This document shows, piece by piece, positions 18,186 to 27,974 of a stretch of DNA of 64,000 bases. Each line of letters opens with the position of its first letter. Positions within the stretch are counted from its first letter, which is position 1. Source of the DNA: Nitrospirales bacterium (GTDB taxonomy: Bacteria; Nitrospirota; Nitrospiria; Nitrospirales; UBA8639); contig BQIW01000004.1 in NCBI GenBank assembly GCA_021604105.1, positions 1 through 64,000 of the forward strand, read 5' to 3'. The position numbers and the translations under genes are program-made. Under the pieces are notes generated by a model. The model was not told the origin of the DNA. It saw nothing but the letters and a program-made list of their open reading frames with translations, and searched no databases.

Positions 18186-19601
18186 CTAGCCCTCAGGCCT
18201 GACGGCATCGAGCACTCGCTCCATTTTTGCGCCACGGGAAGCCTTTATGAGCACGGCATCGCCACGTTTCACCATTGTTTTCAGTAACGCACCGGCTTCC
18301 ATGGCATCTCTCACCACGGACACCTGTGTGGGTCCGTGAACTTTTCTCGCACCTTCGGACATGTTGTGTCCAAACGTACCGCAGGCGATTAAATGGGTGA
18401 TCTGGTGCTTGGCAGCTTCGCGTCCTATTTCCTGATGAAACTGCGCCTCTTTGGGCCCCAATTCAAGCATGTCACCCAATACGGCGATCGTTCTTCGAGC
18501 AGAATTCAGCCCAACAAGCGACTCCAACGCCGCTTTCACCGAAGCAGGATTGGCATTGTAACAATCATAAAGATACAGCACTCCACCCCATCTGCGTATC
18601 TCCGACCGCATCGAAGCGGGGCGAAACTTTTGTAATCCCGAAACGATGTCATCACTCGACAATCCCATGACACAACCCACTGACGCACCGGCCAAGGCAT
18701 TGGCAATATTGTGCGGGCCCATGATTCTCACACTCGCTCGTTTGGCCAATTTTCGATGAGGAAAGAACAGGCGAAATTCCGTTCTCCGTCCGTTCCAACT
18801 CAAGTCGGCCGCCCGAACATCCGCCTGAGCCGACATCCCAAATGCAATCATCGGGCATTTCGCTTTCCGGGAAAACATTTCAAAATATCGGTCGTCTGCA
18901 TTCAGAATTGCCGTACCGTCAGTTCGAGGAAGCCAATCGAATAGTTCAGCTTTCGATGTCGCCGACCTAGCCATTGTGCCGTAAAATTCCAAATGGTCGG
19001 GACCGACATTGGTGATCACCCCTGCGGTAGGCCTGGTCATGTCACATAATTGAGCGGTCTGCCCCACTTGATCCACTCCCATTTCAATTACCGCCGCCTG
19101 GTGACCGGAGTGAAGACCCAAGAGCGTCCTGGGTACACCTATGGCATTATTAAAATTCCCGTGTGTTTTATGGACGCGCCAGCGAGTCGTCAGCACCTGA
19201 TAGACCATTTCCTTTGTCGTCGTTTTTCCATTGCTGCCGGTAATGGCCACCACCGGAATTGAAAAGCGCAATCGATGGAACCTGGCTAGGTCCTGGTAAG
19301 CTTTCAGAGTATTTTTTACCGCCACCACCATGACAGGAATCAGGCCAGCCTGACGTACCTGCGTCAACATTTCCCGGGCTTGCGCCTCCTCAACCACCAC
19401 ACCTCGGGCTCCCAATTTGCAGGCCGTTTTCACGAATTTATGGCCATCGAATTTCTCCCCTTTCAAGGCCAGAAACAAATCACCGGATTTCAGCTCACGC
19501 GAATCGGTTTGCACTCGAAGCATTCTCCCTTTCTGTGATCCCTGGAGAAGCAACCTCCCTTTAGTCGCATCGAGCACGTCGCTGATCTCAAAAGCTGCCA
19601 T
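18186..19601 (-). CDS. murF: UDP-MurNAc-tripeptide--D-Ala-D-Ala ligase MurF
   Basis: 471 residues. The ATP loop is VAITGSNGKTTTKEMV, with THGNFNNAIGVPRTLL, EMGVDQVGQ and NVGPDHLEFYG following. YDCYNANPASVKAAL is a MurF hallmark. It joins the D-Ala-D-Ala made by Ddl to the UDP-MurNAc tripeptide, finishing the soluble precursor. A 130-bp spacer separates it from mraY. Confidence 0.96.
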   Translation of the reverse strand: MAAFEISDVLDATKGRLLLQGSQKGRMLRVQTDSRELKSGDLFLALKGEKFDGHKFVKTACKLGARGVVVEEAQAREMLTQVRQAGLIPVMVVAVKNTLKAYQDLARFHRLRFSIPVVAITGSNGKTTTKEMVYQVLTTRWRVHKTHGNFNNAIGVPRTLLGLHSGHQAAVIEMGVDQVGQTAQLCDMTRPTAGVITNVGPDHLEFYGTMARSATSKAELFDWLPRTDGTAILNADDRYFEMFSRKAKCPMIAFGMSAQADVRAADLSWNGRRTEFRLFFPHRKLAKRASVRIMGPHNIANALAGASVGCVMGLSSDDIVSGLQKFRPASMRSEIRRWGGVLYLYDCYNANPASVKAALESLVGLNSARRTIAVLGDMLELGPKEAQFHQEIGREAAKHQITHLIACGTFGHNMSEGARKVHGPTQVSVVRDAMEAGALLKTMVKRGDAVLIKASRGAKMERVLDAVRPEG

Positions 19602-19616
19602 ATTGAATCGTCAGAC

Positions 19617-21131
19617 CTATCTGGAACCCATCTGTCGATGGATGGCCTTCCTGGCTTCTTCACGATCATCAAAGTGAATTTTTTGTGTCCCGAGAATTTG
19701 GTAGTCTTCATGCCCTTTTCCCGCGATCAACAACAGGTCCCCGTCCTTGGCTTCTGAAACCGCGGCATGAATGGCTTCGGCTCGATCGGGAATGATCTGA
19801 TAGGGACACCGTTCTTCAGGAGGCAAAAATTGAATTCCCTGTTCGATTTGAGCCAGAATTGCTTCAGGATTTTCCGTTCGTGGATTATCGGAGGTGGCTA
19901 TCACCACATCGCTATGTCGTGCCGCAACCTGCCCCATCTTGGGCCGTTTTCCGGGATCCCGGTCACCCCCACAGCCAAACAGGGTAATGATTCGTCCTTT
20001 TGTAATGGCCTGCGCCGCTCGGAGCAACCGATACAACGCATCTTCGGTGTGCGCATAATCCACGACAACCGTAAATGGTTGGCCTTCATTGATGCGTTCA
20101 AACCGTCCAGGTACATTGGCCACTGACTGCACGGCCTGTTCAATCATCGGAATCGTCATGCCCATTTCCAGGCCAATTCCGATCGCAGCCAGCATATTCG
20201 ACACATTATGTTCTCCCACCAATTGACTGTTGATCGTCAACGGGCCAACGGGACTGTTCACTAGAAACTCCGTTCCTCCCATAGAAAGGCGGACGGATTC
20301 CGCTCTGATGTCTGCGTGGGAATGGATTCCATACGTCCAGGTCGGAATGGAACATTGTTGAAGAATCATGGAGGCCCGTTCATCATCCGCATTGACGAGG
20401 GCTCTTTTGGGGCGGGTCTTCTGACCGCTCTCGACGCATTCGGTAAATAAACGGATTTTCGCCTGAAAATAGTCCTCCAAGGTGTGATGAAAATCTAAAT
20501 GATCTTGCGTCAGATTGGTAAATACAACAATGTCGAATTCACAGCCGGCTATCCGATCTAATGCCAACGCATGGGAAGAAACCTCCATGACCGCAGTATC
20601 CACACCGGCCCTAACCATGGCGCTCAACATGTTCTGGAGCTCGACAGGAGCCGGGGTGGTATGTGACGCCACACGGCGCTCTGTCCCGAACATATAGCCT
20701 ACGGTCCCCAACAGTCCCACATGATGTCCCTGAGCTTCCAACAGGGATTTGGTTAAATGCGTTACCGTGGTTTTGCCATTGGTCCCCGTGACCCCCACCA
20801 TGTACAGATGAGCACTAGGCATACCGGAAAGTTTTGCCGCCAACACCCCCAGGGCCTTCCGGGAGTTTGTCACTCGAATGAGCGCGGACGAACGTCCTCC
20901 TACTGGTGGGGCCTGTATTTCAATCCCCTCCTCCACCACCACACCAACCGCCCCCTGCTTTTGAGCCAGTCTCACAAACTGATGTCCATCATAGTGCTCC
21001 CCCTTGATGGCCACAAATACTGAACCAGGCTTCACTTGTCGGGAGTCCTCGGTCACGAACATAACTTCACGCTGAAGATCCCCTTCACTTCCCGTCGTAT
21101 CCAGTGAGGCAAGAAGCTCTTGAAGCGTCAC
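19617..21131 (-). CDS. murE: UDP-MurNAc-dipeptide--meso-DAP ligase MurE
   Basis: 504 residues. The ATP loop is VGVTGTNGKTTVTHLTKSL, HTTPAPVELQNML and MEVSSHALALDRI follow, and FTNLTQDHLDFHHTLEDYF is the MurE motif. ATSDNPRTENP contains D-N-P-R, which in this family marks the meso-diaminopimelate-adding type, so the wall is expected to be of the Gram-negative DAP type. It lies 3 bp downstream of ftsI and 15 bp before murF. Confidence 0.97.
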   Translation of the reverse strand: MTLQELLASLDTTGSEGDLQREVMFVTEDSRQVKPGSVFVAIKGEHYDGHQFVRLAQKQGAVGVVVEEGIEIQAPPVGGRSSALIRVTNSRKALGVLAAKLSGMPSAHLYMVGVTGTNGKTTVTHLTKSLLEAQGHHVGLLGTVGYMFGTERRVASHTTPAPVELQNMLSAMVRAGVDTAVMEVSSHALALDRIAGCEFDIVVFTNLTQDHLDFHHTLEDYFQAKIRLFTECVESGQKTRPKRALVNADDERASMILQQCSIPTWTYGIHSHADIRAESVRLSMGGTEFLVNSPVGPLTINSQLVGEHNVSNMLAAIGIGLEMGMTIPMIEQAVQSVANVPGRFERINEGQPFTVVVDYAHTEDALYRLLRAAQAITKGRIITLFGCGGDRDPGKRPKMGQVAARHSDVVIATSDNPRTENPEAILAQIEQGIQFLPPEERCPYQIIPDRAEAIHAAVSEAKDGDLLLIAGKGHEDYQILGTQKIHFDDREEARKAIHRQMGSR

Positions 21132-21134
21132 AGA

Positions 21135-22904
21135 TTACTGCACAATGGGCTGCGGTGAAGAAATGGGCGAATTTGCCGCAGCCGTCCGAATAACTGCGGA
21201 TCCACCAGGCAACACTCCTAAATGAGGTAGGACTCGCTCCGCGACCTTTCGAAAGACCGGAGCGGCAATTTCCCCACCCCAATTTCCAATCGTCGGCTCA
21301 TCAATGACGACTAACATGGCAAGACGCGGGTGCTCGACCGGTGCAAATCCGACAAACGAGGCAATCACTTGTGAAGAAGAGTAGGACCCGGTTTTCGGAT
21401 CAATTTTTTGAGCAGTCCCCGTCTTTCCCGCAGCTCGATATCCGGCAAGCCTGGCACGCTTGCCTGTTCCTACCTCCACAGCCACTTCGAGAATCCGAGT
21501 TAACGTGCCGGTTGTCTCAAGCGAAATGGGTCGCCGTTTGGGTTGAGGATCTCTGGTCAGGACCGCCTGTCCGTTGGAGTCCAGGATCGAAGAGACCACG
21601 TAGGGGGTCATCAGCCAACCACCATTGGCGACCACTGACATGGCTGTGACCATTTGGATCGGGGTGACGGCGATTTCCTGACCCATGGCAATTGAAGAGA
21701 GGCTTCGACCACTCCATTTTTGGGGGTCTCGGAGAATCCCTGAGGATTCTCCCGGAAGATCTATTTCGGTTTTTTCTCCAAATCCAAACGCTTTTAAATA
21801 TCGAAAAACCTGGTCCTGCCCTAATTCCATGGCGACTTTGATCGCACCCACATTACTCGATTGCGCCACCGCTTCGGAAAACGTCATCCAACTGGTTTTT
21901 GCCGGATCATGAACAATGGTCCCTGCCACCGACATCTTCCCGTCACCCCCATAGATTAACGTGTCTGGCGACATCACCCGTTCTTCCAGCGCCGCCGCTG
22001 CCACCACAATTTTTAACGTTGACCCCGGCTCATAGGGATCCGTCACCAGTCGATTTCGCCAATCCTGAGTAGAAAACTGTCCTAAGTGATTAGGGTCAAA
22101 GGTCGGATGAAGTGCCCACGCCAGAATCGCTCCGGTTAAGGGGTCCATAATCACAATACTTCCAGACTTCGCGCCGCTTTTCTTTAAGGCTTTCGCCAAC
22201 TCCGCCTCTGCAATAAACTGGACAACCTCATCAATAGTCAACGTGAGATGATACCCAGTCGACAAGGGGACGGAATCATGACTGGGGGGTGAGGCAAGCT
22301 TTCTGCCCAAAGCATCCCTTTGGTATTTCACCAGGTTTTTTTCCCCCCGTAGATAGGATTCATATTGCAGTTCCACCCCTTCTAATCCCTGGCTATCAAT
22401 TCCGGCAAACCCCACGAGATGGGATACCAATTCTCCTTTGGGATAAAAACGATGTGGTTCTTTGGTCAATCCCAATCCGGATACATTCAAGGCCTCGACT
22501 TCCTTGACGACGGATTCCGGAATATTGCGTTTAACCCAAACGTACGGCTGATTTCGTGTGAACAGATCGCGTAATTCCTTGACCGGCATTTGTAGGATCG
22601 GCGCTAAAGATCGGGCAACCCGTTGTGGATCATTCAAGGACGGTGGCCTCACATACAATGAGGCCACTTCCACATTGAGAGCCAGTGGATGACCTTGCCG
22701 ATCAAGAATCACCCCTCGATCCGGCTGGACAATCACGGTCTGTTCGTGTTGCTGTTGTGCCTGATGAGCCCCAACGTCGGCCTGAAGGACCTGCAGGTAA
22801 AACAGTCGGCAACCAATAAGCACAAACCCGCAAAGGAGGCCCAAGCAGACAATGCCACTTCGGATTCGACAGACGGGATGAATGTCCTGAGGTGGCGTTT
22901 TCAC
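21135..22904 (-). CDS. ftsI: Septal transpeptidase FtsI (PBP3-like)
   Basis: 589 residues. One N-terminal membrane span (about 14-38), a pedestal domain beginning with RGVILDRQGHPLA, and a C-terminal class B transpeptidase domain. Catalytic motifs: S295-T-L-K298 within YEPGSTLKI, S349-S-N351 and K493-T-G495 (AGKTGTAQKI). It cross-links septal peptidoglycan together with FtsW. Its ATG overlaps the ftsL stop by 4 bp. There is no C-terminal PASTA domain. Confidence 0.96.
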   Translation of the reverse strand: MKTPPQDIHPVCRIRSGIVCLGLLCGFVLIGCRLFYLQVLQADVGAHQAQQQHEQTVIVQPDRGVILDRQGHPLALNVEVASLYVRPPSLNDPQRVARSLAPILQMPVKELRDLFTRNQPYVWVKRNIPESVVKEVEALNVSGLGLTKEPHRFYPKGELVSHLVGFAGIDSQGLEGVELQYESYLRGEKNLVKYQRDALGRKLASPPSHDSVPLSTGYHLTLTIDEVVQFIAEAELAKALKKSGAKSGSIVIMDPLTGAILAWALHPTFDPNHLGQFSTQDWRNRLVTDPYEPGSTLKIVVAAAALEERVMSPDTLIYGGDGKMSVAGTIVHDPAKTSWMTFSEAVAQSSNVGAIKVAMELGQDQVFRYLKAFGFGEKTEIDLPGESSGILRDPQKWSGRSLSSIAMGQEIAVTPIQMVTAMSVVANGGWLMTPYVVSSILDSNGQAVLTRDPQPKRRPISLETTGTLTRILEVAVEVGTGKRARLAGYRAAGKTGTAQKIDPKTGSYSSSQVIASFVGFAPVEHPRLAMLVVIDEPTIGNWGGEIAAPVFRKVAERVLPHLGVLPGGSAVIRTAAANSPISSPQPIVQ

Positions 22905-23248
22905 GGAAGGCTCACGACGGTATTGCCAAATTCACGGACCAAACGAACAGGAAAATTTCCATCCGATTCGGACTGGGGTAACGTATCCAGGGAGACCATC
23001 ACGATCTGCCCTTCCTGAGCCACAGTGAGTCCCAATTGACTTTGCGCCCGTTGAGCAACTCGCTGCGGATCCGTTAACTGCGACAACCGAACCTGCAAAC
23101 CTTCTTGCTGTTTTTTGAATTCCGCGCGCTGAGTTTCTAACTCTTCAATGGCATACCCCAAGCGCCACATGTCTATTTTGACCCCGACATAGAGCAGACA
23201 CCACACCCCCAATAGAATCATGACGCCAAGAAACACGTTTTTCCTCAT
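22901..23248 (-). CDS. ftsL: Cell division protein FtsL
   Basis: 115 residues. A hydrophobic segment (about 5-25) is followed by a leucine-zipper-like coiled coil (about 32-65) and a short periplasmic tail ending in FGNTVVSLP. Sequence conservation in FtsL is low, so identity rests on size, topology and position. It overlaps rsmH upstream and ftsI downstream, each by 4 bp (ATGA), the normal mraW-ftsL-ftsI order. It forms the FtsQLB regulatory complex of FtsWI. Confidence 0.88.
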   Translation of the reverse strand: MRKNVFLGVMILLGVWCLLYVGVKIDMWRLGYAIEELETQRAEFKKQQEGLQVRLSQLTDPQRVAQRAQSQLGLTVAQEGQIVMVSLDTLPQSESDGNFPVRLVREFGNTVVSLP

Positions 23249-24159
23249 AGAGTTTCTCCTTCCGGAAGGCGCTCGGCCACACGTAACTTAGCGCTTCTGG
23301 CGCGAGGATTTTGTTGTATTTCCAACACACTCGGAATCACAGGCTTCTTGACCCGCAATGCAACTTTTGGATGCTCTCCCTGCGCCAGAGAACGAAACGT
23401 GTGCTTCACAATACGATCTTCTAGGGAGTGAAAGGCTATGACACACACCCTTCCGCCACCCTTCAACAGGTCGATGGCATCCTGGAGAGCCGGCTCGAGC
23501 AATTCCAATTCACGATTCACCCGGATCCGTAACGCCTGAAAGGTTCTGGTCGCAAAATGTAAGCGCCCCTTTTTGTAGGCATAAGGAAGCGCACCCTCAA
23601 GGATAGACACCAATGCCTGCGTGGTCTGAATAAGACCGCCGCTTCTGGCCTGCACGATTGCACGGGCGATTCGACGGGAATACCGTTCTTCGCCATACGT
23701 AAAAATGACATCCGCTAAGTCTTTTTCCGGAAGATGATTCACTAGATCCGCTGCTGTGACTTTCTGGGTTTGATCCATTCGCATATCTAATGGCCCACTC
23801 AAGGAAAAACTAAATCCACGCTCTGCCTGATCCAAGTGCAACGAGGACACCCCTAAATCAAACACAACCCCGTCAACCTTCTCATAGCCGGACTCCTGAA
23901 CAACATCTCGAATGTGGGAGAAATTCCCATGTAATATAGTTACAGACGATTCATAGTCACTTAATGTCTTTTTCGCAATAAGAACGGCCTGATAATCACG
24001 GTCCAAACCAATAATATGAGCATTTTTTCCGGTATTTTCCAGTATCTTCAGCGACGTTCCACCAATTCCCAGAGTACAATCAACATAGATCCCACCTGGC
24101 AACGGATTAAGCCAAAAACAAATTTCCTCTACAAGTACCGGTATATGAACATCATTCAT
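23245..24159 (-). CDS. rsmH: 16S rRNA m4C1402 methyltransferase RsmH
   Basis: 304 residues. HIPVLVEEICFWL opens the protein, CTLGIGGTSLKIL is the SAM-binding loop, and FDLGVSSLHLDQAERGFSF plus GPLDMRMDQ are RsmH hallmarks. VIAFHSLEDRIVKHTF lies in the C-terminal catalytic region. It methylates N4 of C1402 in 16S rRNA. It is the first gene of the division cluster here; the usual preceding mraZ is absent. No clear Shine-Dalgarno precedes ATG 24159. Confidence 0.96.
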   Translation of the reverse strand: MNDVHIPVLVEEICFWLNPLPGGIYVDCTLGIGGTSLKILENTGKNAHIIGLDRDYQAVLIAKKTLSDYESSVTILHGNFSHIRDVVQESGYEKVDGVVFDLGVSSLHLDQAERGFSFSLSGPLDMRMDQTQKVTAADLVNHLPEKDLADVIFTYGEERYSRRIARAIVQARSGGLIQTTQALVSILEGALPYAYKKGRLHFATRTFQALRIRVNRELELLEPALQDAIDLLKGGGRVCVIAFHSLEDRIVKHTFRSLAQGEHPKVALRVKKPVIPSVLEIQQNPRARSAKLRVAERLPEGETL

Positions 24160-24198
24160 GCACAGCTTGTTTCATTTTTACAATATATGTGGAAATCA

Positions 24199-24213
24199 TC
24201 CCACTTCCTCCCA
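24199..24213 (-). promoter_or_regulatory. Tandem TGGGA repeats, MraZ-operator-like
   Basis: On the minus strand TGGGA-GGAAG-TGGGA gives two 5-base repeats with exact 10-bp periodicity, about 9 bases after the -10 element of the rsmH promoter. MraZ of E. coli binds TGGG repeats at this spacing in the same position of its own operon. E. coli has three repeats; only two are seen here. Confidence 0.5.
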
Positions 24214-24221
24214 CACCTGGA

Positions 24222-24249
24222 AGTATACAACCCTTGCTTATGATGTCAA
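24222..24249 (-). promoter_or_regulatory. Sigma70-type promoter of the rsmH-ftsL-ftsI cluster
   Basis: TTGACA (24249-24244) and TATACT (24227-24222), minus strand, separated by 16 bp. This is a near-consensus pair 63 bp before the rsmH ATG. The predicted start site is near 24215, right at the TGGGA repeats. Confidence 0.75.
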
Positions 24250-24343
24250 GCACTCAAAAAATGTTGTAAAAAAGGTAGGAGCTAGGGAATAAGAAATTTA
24301 GGAACTATAATCAAAATATGTGGGGTGGTCATTCCCCAAAATA

Positions 24344-25645
24344 CTAAGGATACAACGTATAGAGCATTCTGGGGAATGGAATCGTTTCTCGAACATGATC
24401 CAATCCACAAATCCAGGCGACGACTCGCTCAATTCCCATACCAAAACCAGCATGAGGAACCGTTCCGTATCGTCTCAAATCCACATACCATTTAAATGCC
24501 TCCTCAGGAAGATCGTGAGCTTTAATTTGCGCCAGCAATTTATCTAAATCATGGATTCGTTGCCCCCCTCCAATAATTTCTCCATATCCCTCCGGCGCGA
24601 GCATATCCATACATAACGCCAAGTCCGGCCTCTCCGGATCTTTCGCCATATAAAATGCCTTAGCGTCAGCCGGATACCGATGAACAATCACCGGACGATC
24701 AAATTCTTGCGCTAAAGATGTTTCGTCATCTGCTCCGAAATCATCGCCGAATTGAATGGCGGCTCCCTTTTGCTGAAGCCGCCTCAGAGCCTCTTCATAG
24801 GTTATTCGCGGAAAGGGTGAGGTCATGGCTTCTAATTTAGAAATATCCCGTTCTAAGATTTCCAGTTCAGATCGACGAGTTTCTACGACTCGCTGAATAA
24901 CCGTTGAAACCAATTCCTCTGCCAGTCGCATGGCATCCGGTAGGTCGGCAAAGGCCATTTCCGGCTCAACCATCCAAAACTCCATCAAATGGCGTCTAGT
25001 TTTTGATTTTTCCGCCCGAAAGGTTGGACCAAAACAGTATATTTTACCAAAAGCCGCAGCAGCCGCTTCTCCATATAATTGACCACTTTGAGCTAAATAA
25101 GCTACCTGGTCAAAATATTGAGTTTGAAATAAGGTCGTGGTGCCCTCGCAGGCGTTTGGGGTAAAAATCGGCGTATCAATTAAGGTAAAACCTCGATCAT
25201 CAAAAAAATTCCGACATGTCCGAATGATTTCATGGCGAACCCGTAAAATGGCGTGCTGGCGTCGCGACCGCAACCAGAGATGCCGATATTCCATCAGGAA
25301 ACCAACTCCATGGTCTTTCGGTTGGATGGGAAAGGGTTCTGCTATGTGAATCACTGCCAATGTGGAAACATCAAGTTCAAATCCACCTGGCGCTCGAGCA
25401 TCCCTTCGAGGCTTTCCAGTCAAAATCACAGAAGACTCCTGGGTTAACTGACTACACAGAGAAAATTGGTCGTCGCCTACCTCACCTTTGCTTACAATAG
25501 CCTGGAGATCTCCTGTGCCATCACGCACGGTCAAAAAGCTTAATTTTCCGCTCGAGCGTCGGTTGCGGATCCATCCCTTGATCGTAATGTCCTGGCCTTC
25601 AAACTGTGAAATCTGTTCAATCGAGACGACCGGCTGTTCCGACAT
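24344..25645 (-). CDS. asnS: Asparagine--tRNA ligase
   Basis: About 433 residues from ATG 25645 ([12 protein letters not shown]). The anticodon-binding OB fold ([19 protein letters not shown]) is followed by the class II catalytic core. Motif 2 is [19 protein letters not shown], and motif 3 is [15 protein letters not shown] near the C-terminus. The sequence pattern fits AsnRS better than AspRS (no GAD insertion, short length). It charges tRNA-Asn. It lies upstream of, and on the same strand as, the division cluster, but rsmH has its own promoter. Confidence 0.93.
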   Translation of the reverse strand: MSEQPVVSIEQISQFEGQDITIKGWIRNRRSSGKLSFLTVRDGTGDLQAIVSKGEVGDDQFSLCSQLTQESSVILTGKPRRDARAPGGFELDVSTLAVIHIAEPFPIQPKDHGVGFLMEYRHLWLRSRRQHAILRVRHEIIRTCRNFFDDRGFTLIDTPIFTPNACEGTTTLFQTQYFDQVAYLAQSGQLYGEAAAAAFGKIYCFGPTFRAEKSKTRRHLMEFWMVEPEMAFADLPDAMRLAEELVSTVIQRVVETRRSELEILERDISKLEAMTSPFPRITYEEALRRLQQKGAAIQFGDDFGADDETSLAQEFDRPVIVHRYPADAKAFYMAKDPERPDLALCMDMLAPEGYGEIIGGGQRIHDLDKLLAQIKAHDLPEEAFKWYVDLRRYGTVPHAGFGMGIERVVAWICGLDHVRETIPFPRMLYTLYP

Positions 25646-25679
25646 GATGCTGTTCCCTCCCGCTCTCACAAAGAAAAAA

Positions 25680-25709
25680 TTGACACTCTGAAAATTCAGC
25701 CGCTATGAT
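25680..25709 (+). promoter_or_regulatory. Sigma70-type promoter of the rhodanese gene
   Basis: TTGACA (25680-25685) and TATGAT (25704-25709) with an 18-bp spacer, about 50 bp before the rhodanese ATG, in the divergent region between asnS and that gene. Confidence 0.65.
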
Positions 25710-25757
25710 CATTTGTCTATAAAAGAGATACTCAGGAACGTAAGGAGGCTTTTAAAT

Positions 25758-26078
25758 ATGAGTTACACCATTACTGTCAGCGAATTAAAAGCTCGCATGG
25801 ATAAGGGCGATAAAATTTTCTTGTTGGATGTCCGAGAACCCCACGAATACTCCTTGGCCAAAATAGAGGGATCAGTGCTGATTCCCCTTGGCCAGGTTCC
25901 CCATTCCCTGAAACAATTGGATCCGAGCGCTGAAATTGTCGCGTATTGTCATAAAGGCATGCGGAGTGCTGATGCCGTGGGGTTTCTTTTGCAACAGGGA
26001 TTTTCGAATGTTAAAAACCTGATTGGAGGAATTGAAGCCTGGTCCATTGAGATCGATCAATCCGTCCCCAGGTATTAA
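25758..26078 (+). CDS. Single-domain rhodanese-like sulfurtransferase
   Basis: 106 residues from ATG 25758, preceded by AAGGAGG about 10 bases upstream; an earlier in-frame ATG at 25713 has no such site. LLDVREPHEYSLAKIEGSVLIPL is the rhodanese N-terminal signature. The active loop YCHKGMRSADAV carries the catalytic Cys that accepts sulfane sulfur. It ends in a typical NLIGGIEAW segment. Related to GlpE/PspE and to domains in MoeB-type proteins. The sulfur acceptor cannot be inferred. It is the only plus-strand gene between 2 and 44 kb. Confidence 0.92.
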   Translation: MSYTITVSELKARMDKGDKIFLLDVREPHEYSLAKIEGSVLIPLGQVPHSLKQLDPSAEIVAYCHKGMRSADAVGFLLQQGFSNVKNLIGGIEAWSIEIDQSVPRY

Positions 26079-26103
26079 CAGATGAATTATCCGGTTAAAA
26101 CAT

Positions 26104-26135
26104 TGACCTCCTACACGCGACGGAGAGGTCATTTT
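26104..26135 (+). terminator. Hairpin between convergent genes
   Basis: TGACCTC (26104-26110) pairs with GAGGTCA (26125-26131), followed by TTTT. It lies 26 bp after the rhodanese stop and overlaps the end of the convergent epimerase gene. The T-run is short, so this is a moderate-strength candidate. Confidence 0.5.
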
Positions 26136-27058
26136 CCGGTTCCACGGAAAAAATCGACTGTCCGGGTGAGCCCTTCCTGCAAGGTAACCTGAGGATCCCA
26201 GCCAAATACCTCTCTGAGTTTTGTCACATCCAACACACTCCTGAATTGCTCCCCTTTCTTTGCCGCTCCATAGAGCTCCTTGCATTGACACTTCGTTAAA
26301 CTTTTAATAATTCCATAACATTCGTTGATAGTCGTCTCCTGGCCAGTTCCCACATTAAAAATTCCCCGAACATCCTCTCCCAAGGTCACCAAGATCGCTT
26401 CCACCGCATCATCCACATAGATAAAGTCTCTTGTCTGCTTCCCGGTTCCATTGACAATCGGTTGACCACCATCCAGCATTTGTTTTGAGAAAATAGCCAC
26501 GACCCCTGCCTCCCCCTCAGAGTCCTGCCTGGGGCCATAGACATTCGCAAAACGAAGCGCCACATACCGGAGTCCGGTAGCACTTGCGTAATAGGCTAGA
26601 TACTTTTCCCCAGCCAGCTTACTAATGCCATAAGGAGAAAGAGGTTCCGTCCGGTGTGACTCTGCGGCCGGAAAAATTTCCTGTTCCCCGTAGACCACGC
26701 CCCCCGACGACGCAAATGTCACCTTTCGCACACCCTGCTTCACGGCATGTTCTAAGACATTGATGGTTCCTAAAATATTGACTTGCGCATCAAACCCCGG
26801 ATCATCCGTGGAATGTCGAACACTCATTTGCGCGGCCAGATGGACGACAATTAGGGGACGCTCATTTCGGAACACCCGTTCAATCCGCTTACTCTGAATA
26901 TCCATTTTATAAAATTGGGCTCTTTTATTGACATTCTTTCGCTTCCCTGTAGAGAGGTTATCAACCACAATGACCTCATTGCCTTCCTGAATCAACCGGT
27001 CAACCAGGTGTGATCCAATGAATCCAGCTCCCCCGGTCACCAGAATTTTTGTAGACAT
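26129..27058 (-). CDS. NAD-dependent sugar-nucleotide epimerase/dehydratase
   Basis: 309 residues of the extended short-chain dehydrogenase family. The NAD loop is GGAGFIGSHLVD at residues 9-20. D33 in VVDNLSTGK indicates NAD preference. S117/S118 and Y143-x3-K147 form the catalytic set. VALRFANVYGPRQDSEGEAGVV and the C-terminal GTGQETTINE are typical of UDP-glucose 4-epimerase-like enzymes. Such enzymes make activated sugars for envelope polysaccharide. The exact sugar cannot be named. The neighbours give no glycan context. Confidence 0.85.
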   Translation of the reverse strand: MSTKILVTGGAGFIGSHLVDRLIQEGNEVIVVDNLSTGKRKNVNKRAQFYKMDIQSKRIERVFRNERPLIVVHLAAQMSVRHSTDDPGFDAQVNILGTINVLEHAVKQGVRKVTFASSGGVVYGEQEIFPAAESHRTEPLSPYGISKLAGEKYLAYYASATGLRYVALRFANVYGPRQDSEGEAGVVAIFSKQMLDGGQPIVNGTGKQTRDFIYVDDAVEAILVTLGEDVRGIFNVGTGQETTINECYGIIKSLTKCQCKELYGAAKKGEQFRSVLDVTKLREVFGWDPQVTLQEGLTRTVDFFRGTGK

Positions 27059-27122
27059 CCCCGGCTTTCTCCTTTTATATGATTAGGTTAAGGGGTTACT
27101 GCGGGCAATTGGCTTGCTTCCC

Positions 27123-27908
27123 TCAGGACTCATCTTCCCGTTTTATCATTCCCACCAGCATCTCTTTGTTTCCTTTTTTCCCCATCAGGATCGAATCCAT
27201 GACACCAATAACGTCGAGACGAAGGCTACGGGCATAATCCACAAAACCATCCCTCACCTGATCACGCAATCGTTCATCACGGACAATGCCTCCTTTTCCG
27301 ACTTGTCCTTTTCCAACTTCAAACTGCGGCTTGACTAAAGCGACGAGATGCGCCTGATCACGCAGGACAGGCATAATCGCTGGCAATACCAAACGCAGGG
27401 AAATAAATGAAACATCGATCACCGCCAGATCAACCTGCTCAGGAATATCTTGCGGACACAGATGGCGGATATTGCAACGGTCCATGACCACAACACGAGG
27501 ATCAGTTCTCAGCTTCCAATCTAACTGCCCATACCCTACGTCAATGGCATAGACTCGATTGGCTCCACGTTGCAGGACACAATCAGTGAACCCTCCGGTA
27601 GAGGCACCCACATCCATTACCACACGGCCTGAACAGGAAATTAAAAATGCATCCAAGGCAGGTGCCAGCTTTTCGCCGGCTCGGCTGGCATAGGCGGACT
27701 CCGGTTTCGTCACTTCCAGGAAAACAGTTGGCGCAACCAGCTTTCCTGGCTTATCAATCATGATCCCATCGACTTTCACTCGACCGGCAAGAATAAGTCG
27801 GCAGGCCTGCTCTCTGCTTGAGACCAATTCCTGAGTCAGGACAAGGGAATCTAATCGTTCTTTTGTGGGCCTCCGGGATGGGGGGGCTGATGGCTGAGCC
27901 GCCTTCAT
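27123..27908 (-). CDS. tlyA: TlyA-family rRNA 2'-O-methyltransferase
   Basis: 261 residues. An N-terminal S4 RNA-binding domain (RLDSLVLTQELVSSREQACRLI and GRVKVDG) is followed by a Rossmann-like FtsJ-type methyltransferase domain with VMDVGASTGGFTDCVL and YAIDVGYGQLDWKL. KPQFEVGKGQVGKGG is the TlyA-specific motif. Family members 2'-O-methylate cytidines in rRNA, and early reports named them hemolysins. It lies 66 bp beyond xseB, in the same direction. Confidence 0.93.
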   Translation of the reverse strand: MKAAQPSAPPSRRPTKERLDSLVLTQELVSSREQACRLILAGRVKVDGIMIDKPGKLVAPTVFLEVTKPESAYASRAGEKLAPALDAFLISCSGRVVMDVGASTGGFTDCVLQRGANRVYAIDVGYGQLDWKLRTDPRVVVMDRCNIRHLCPQDIPEQVDLAVIDVSFISLRLVLPAIMPVLRDQAHLVALVKPQFEVGKGQVGKGGIVRDERLRDQVRDGFVDYARSLRLDVIGVMDSILMGKKGNKEMLVGMIKREDES

Positions 27909-27974
27909 ATATTCATGTCCACGAAGCAGACAATGCGAAGCCTATCGATTGAGAGAGATAATAGTGGAGGAAAT

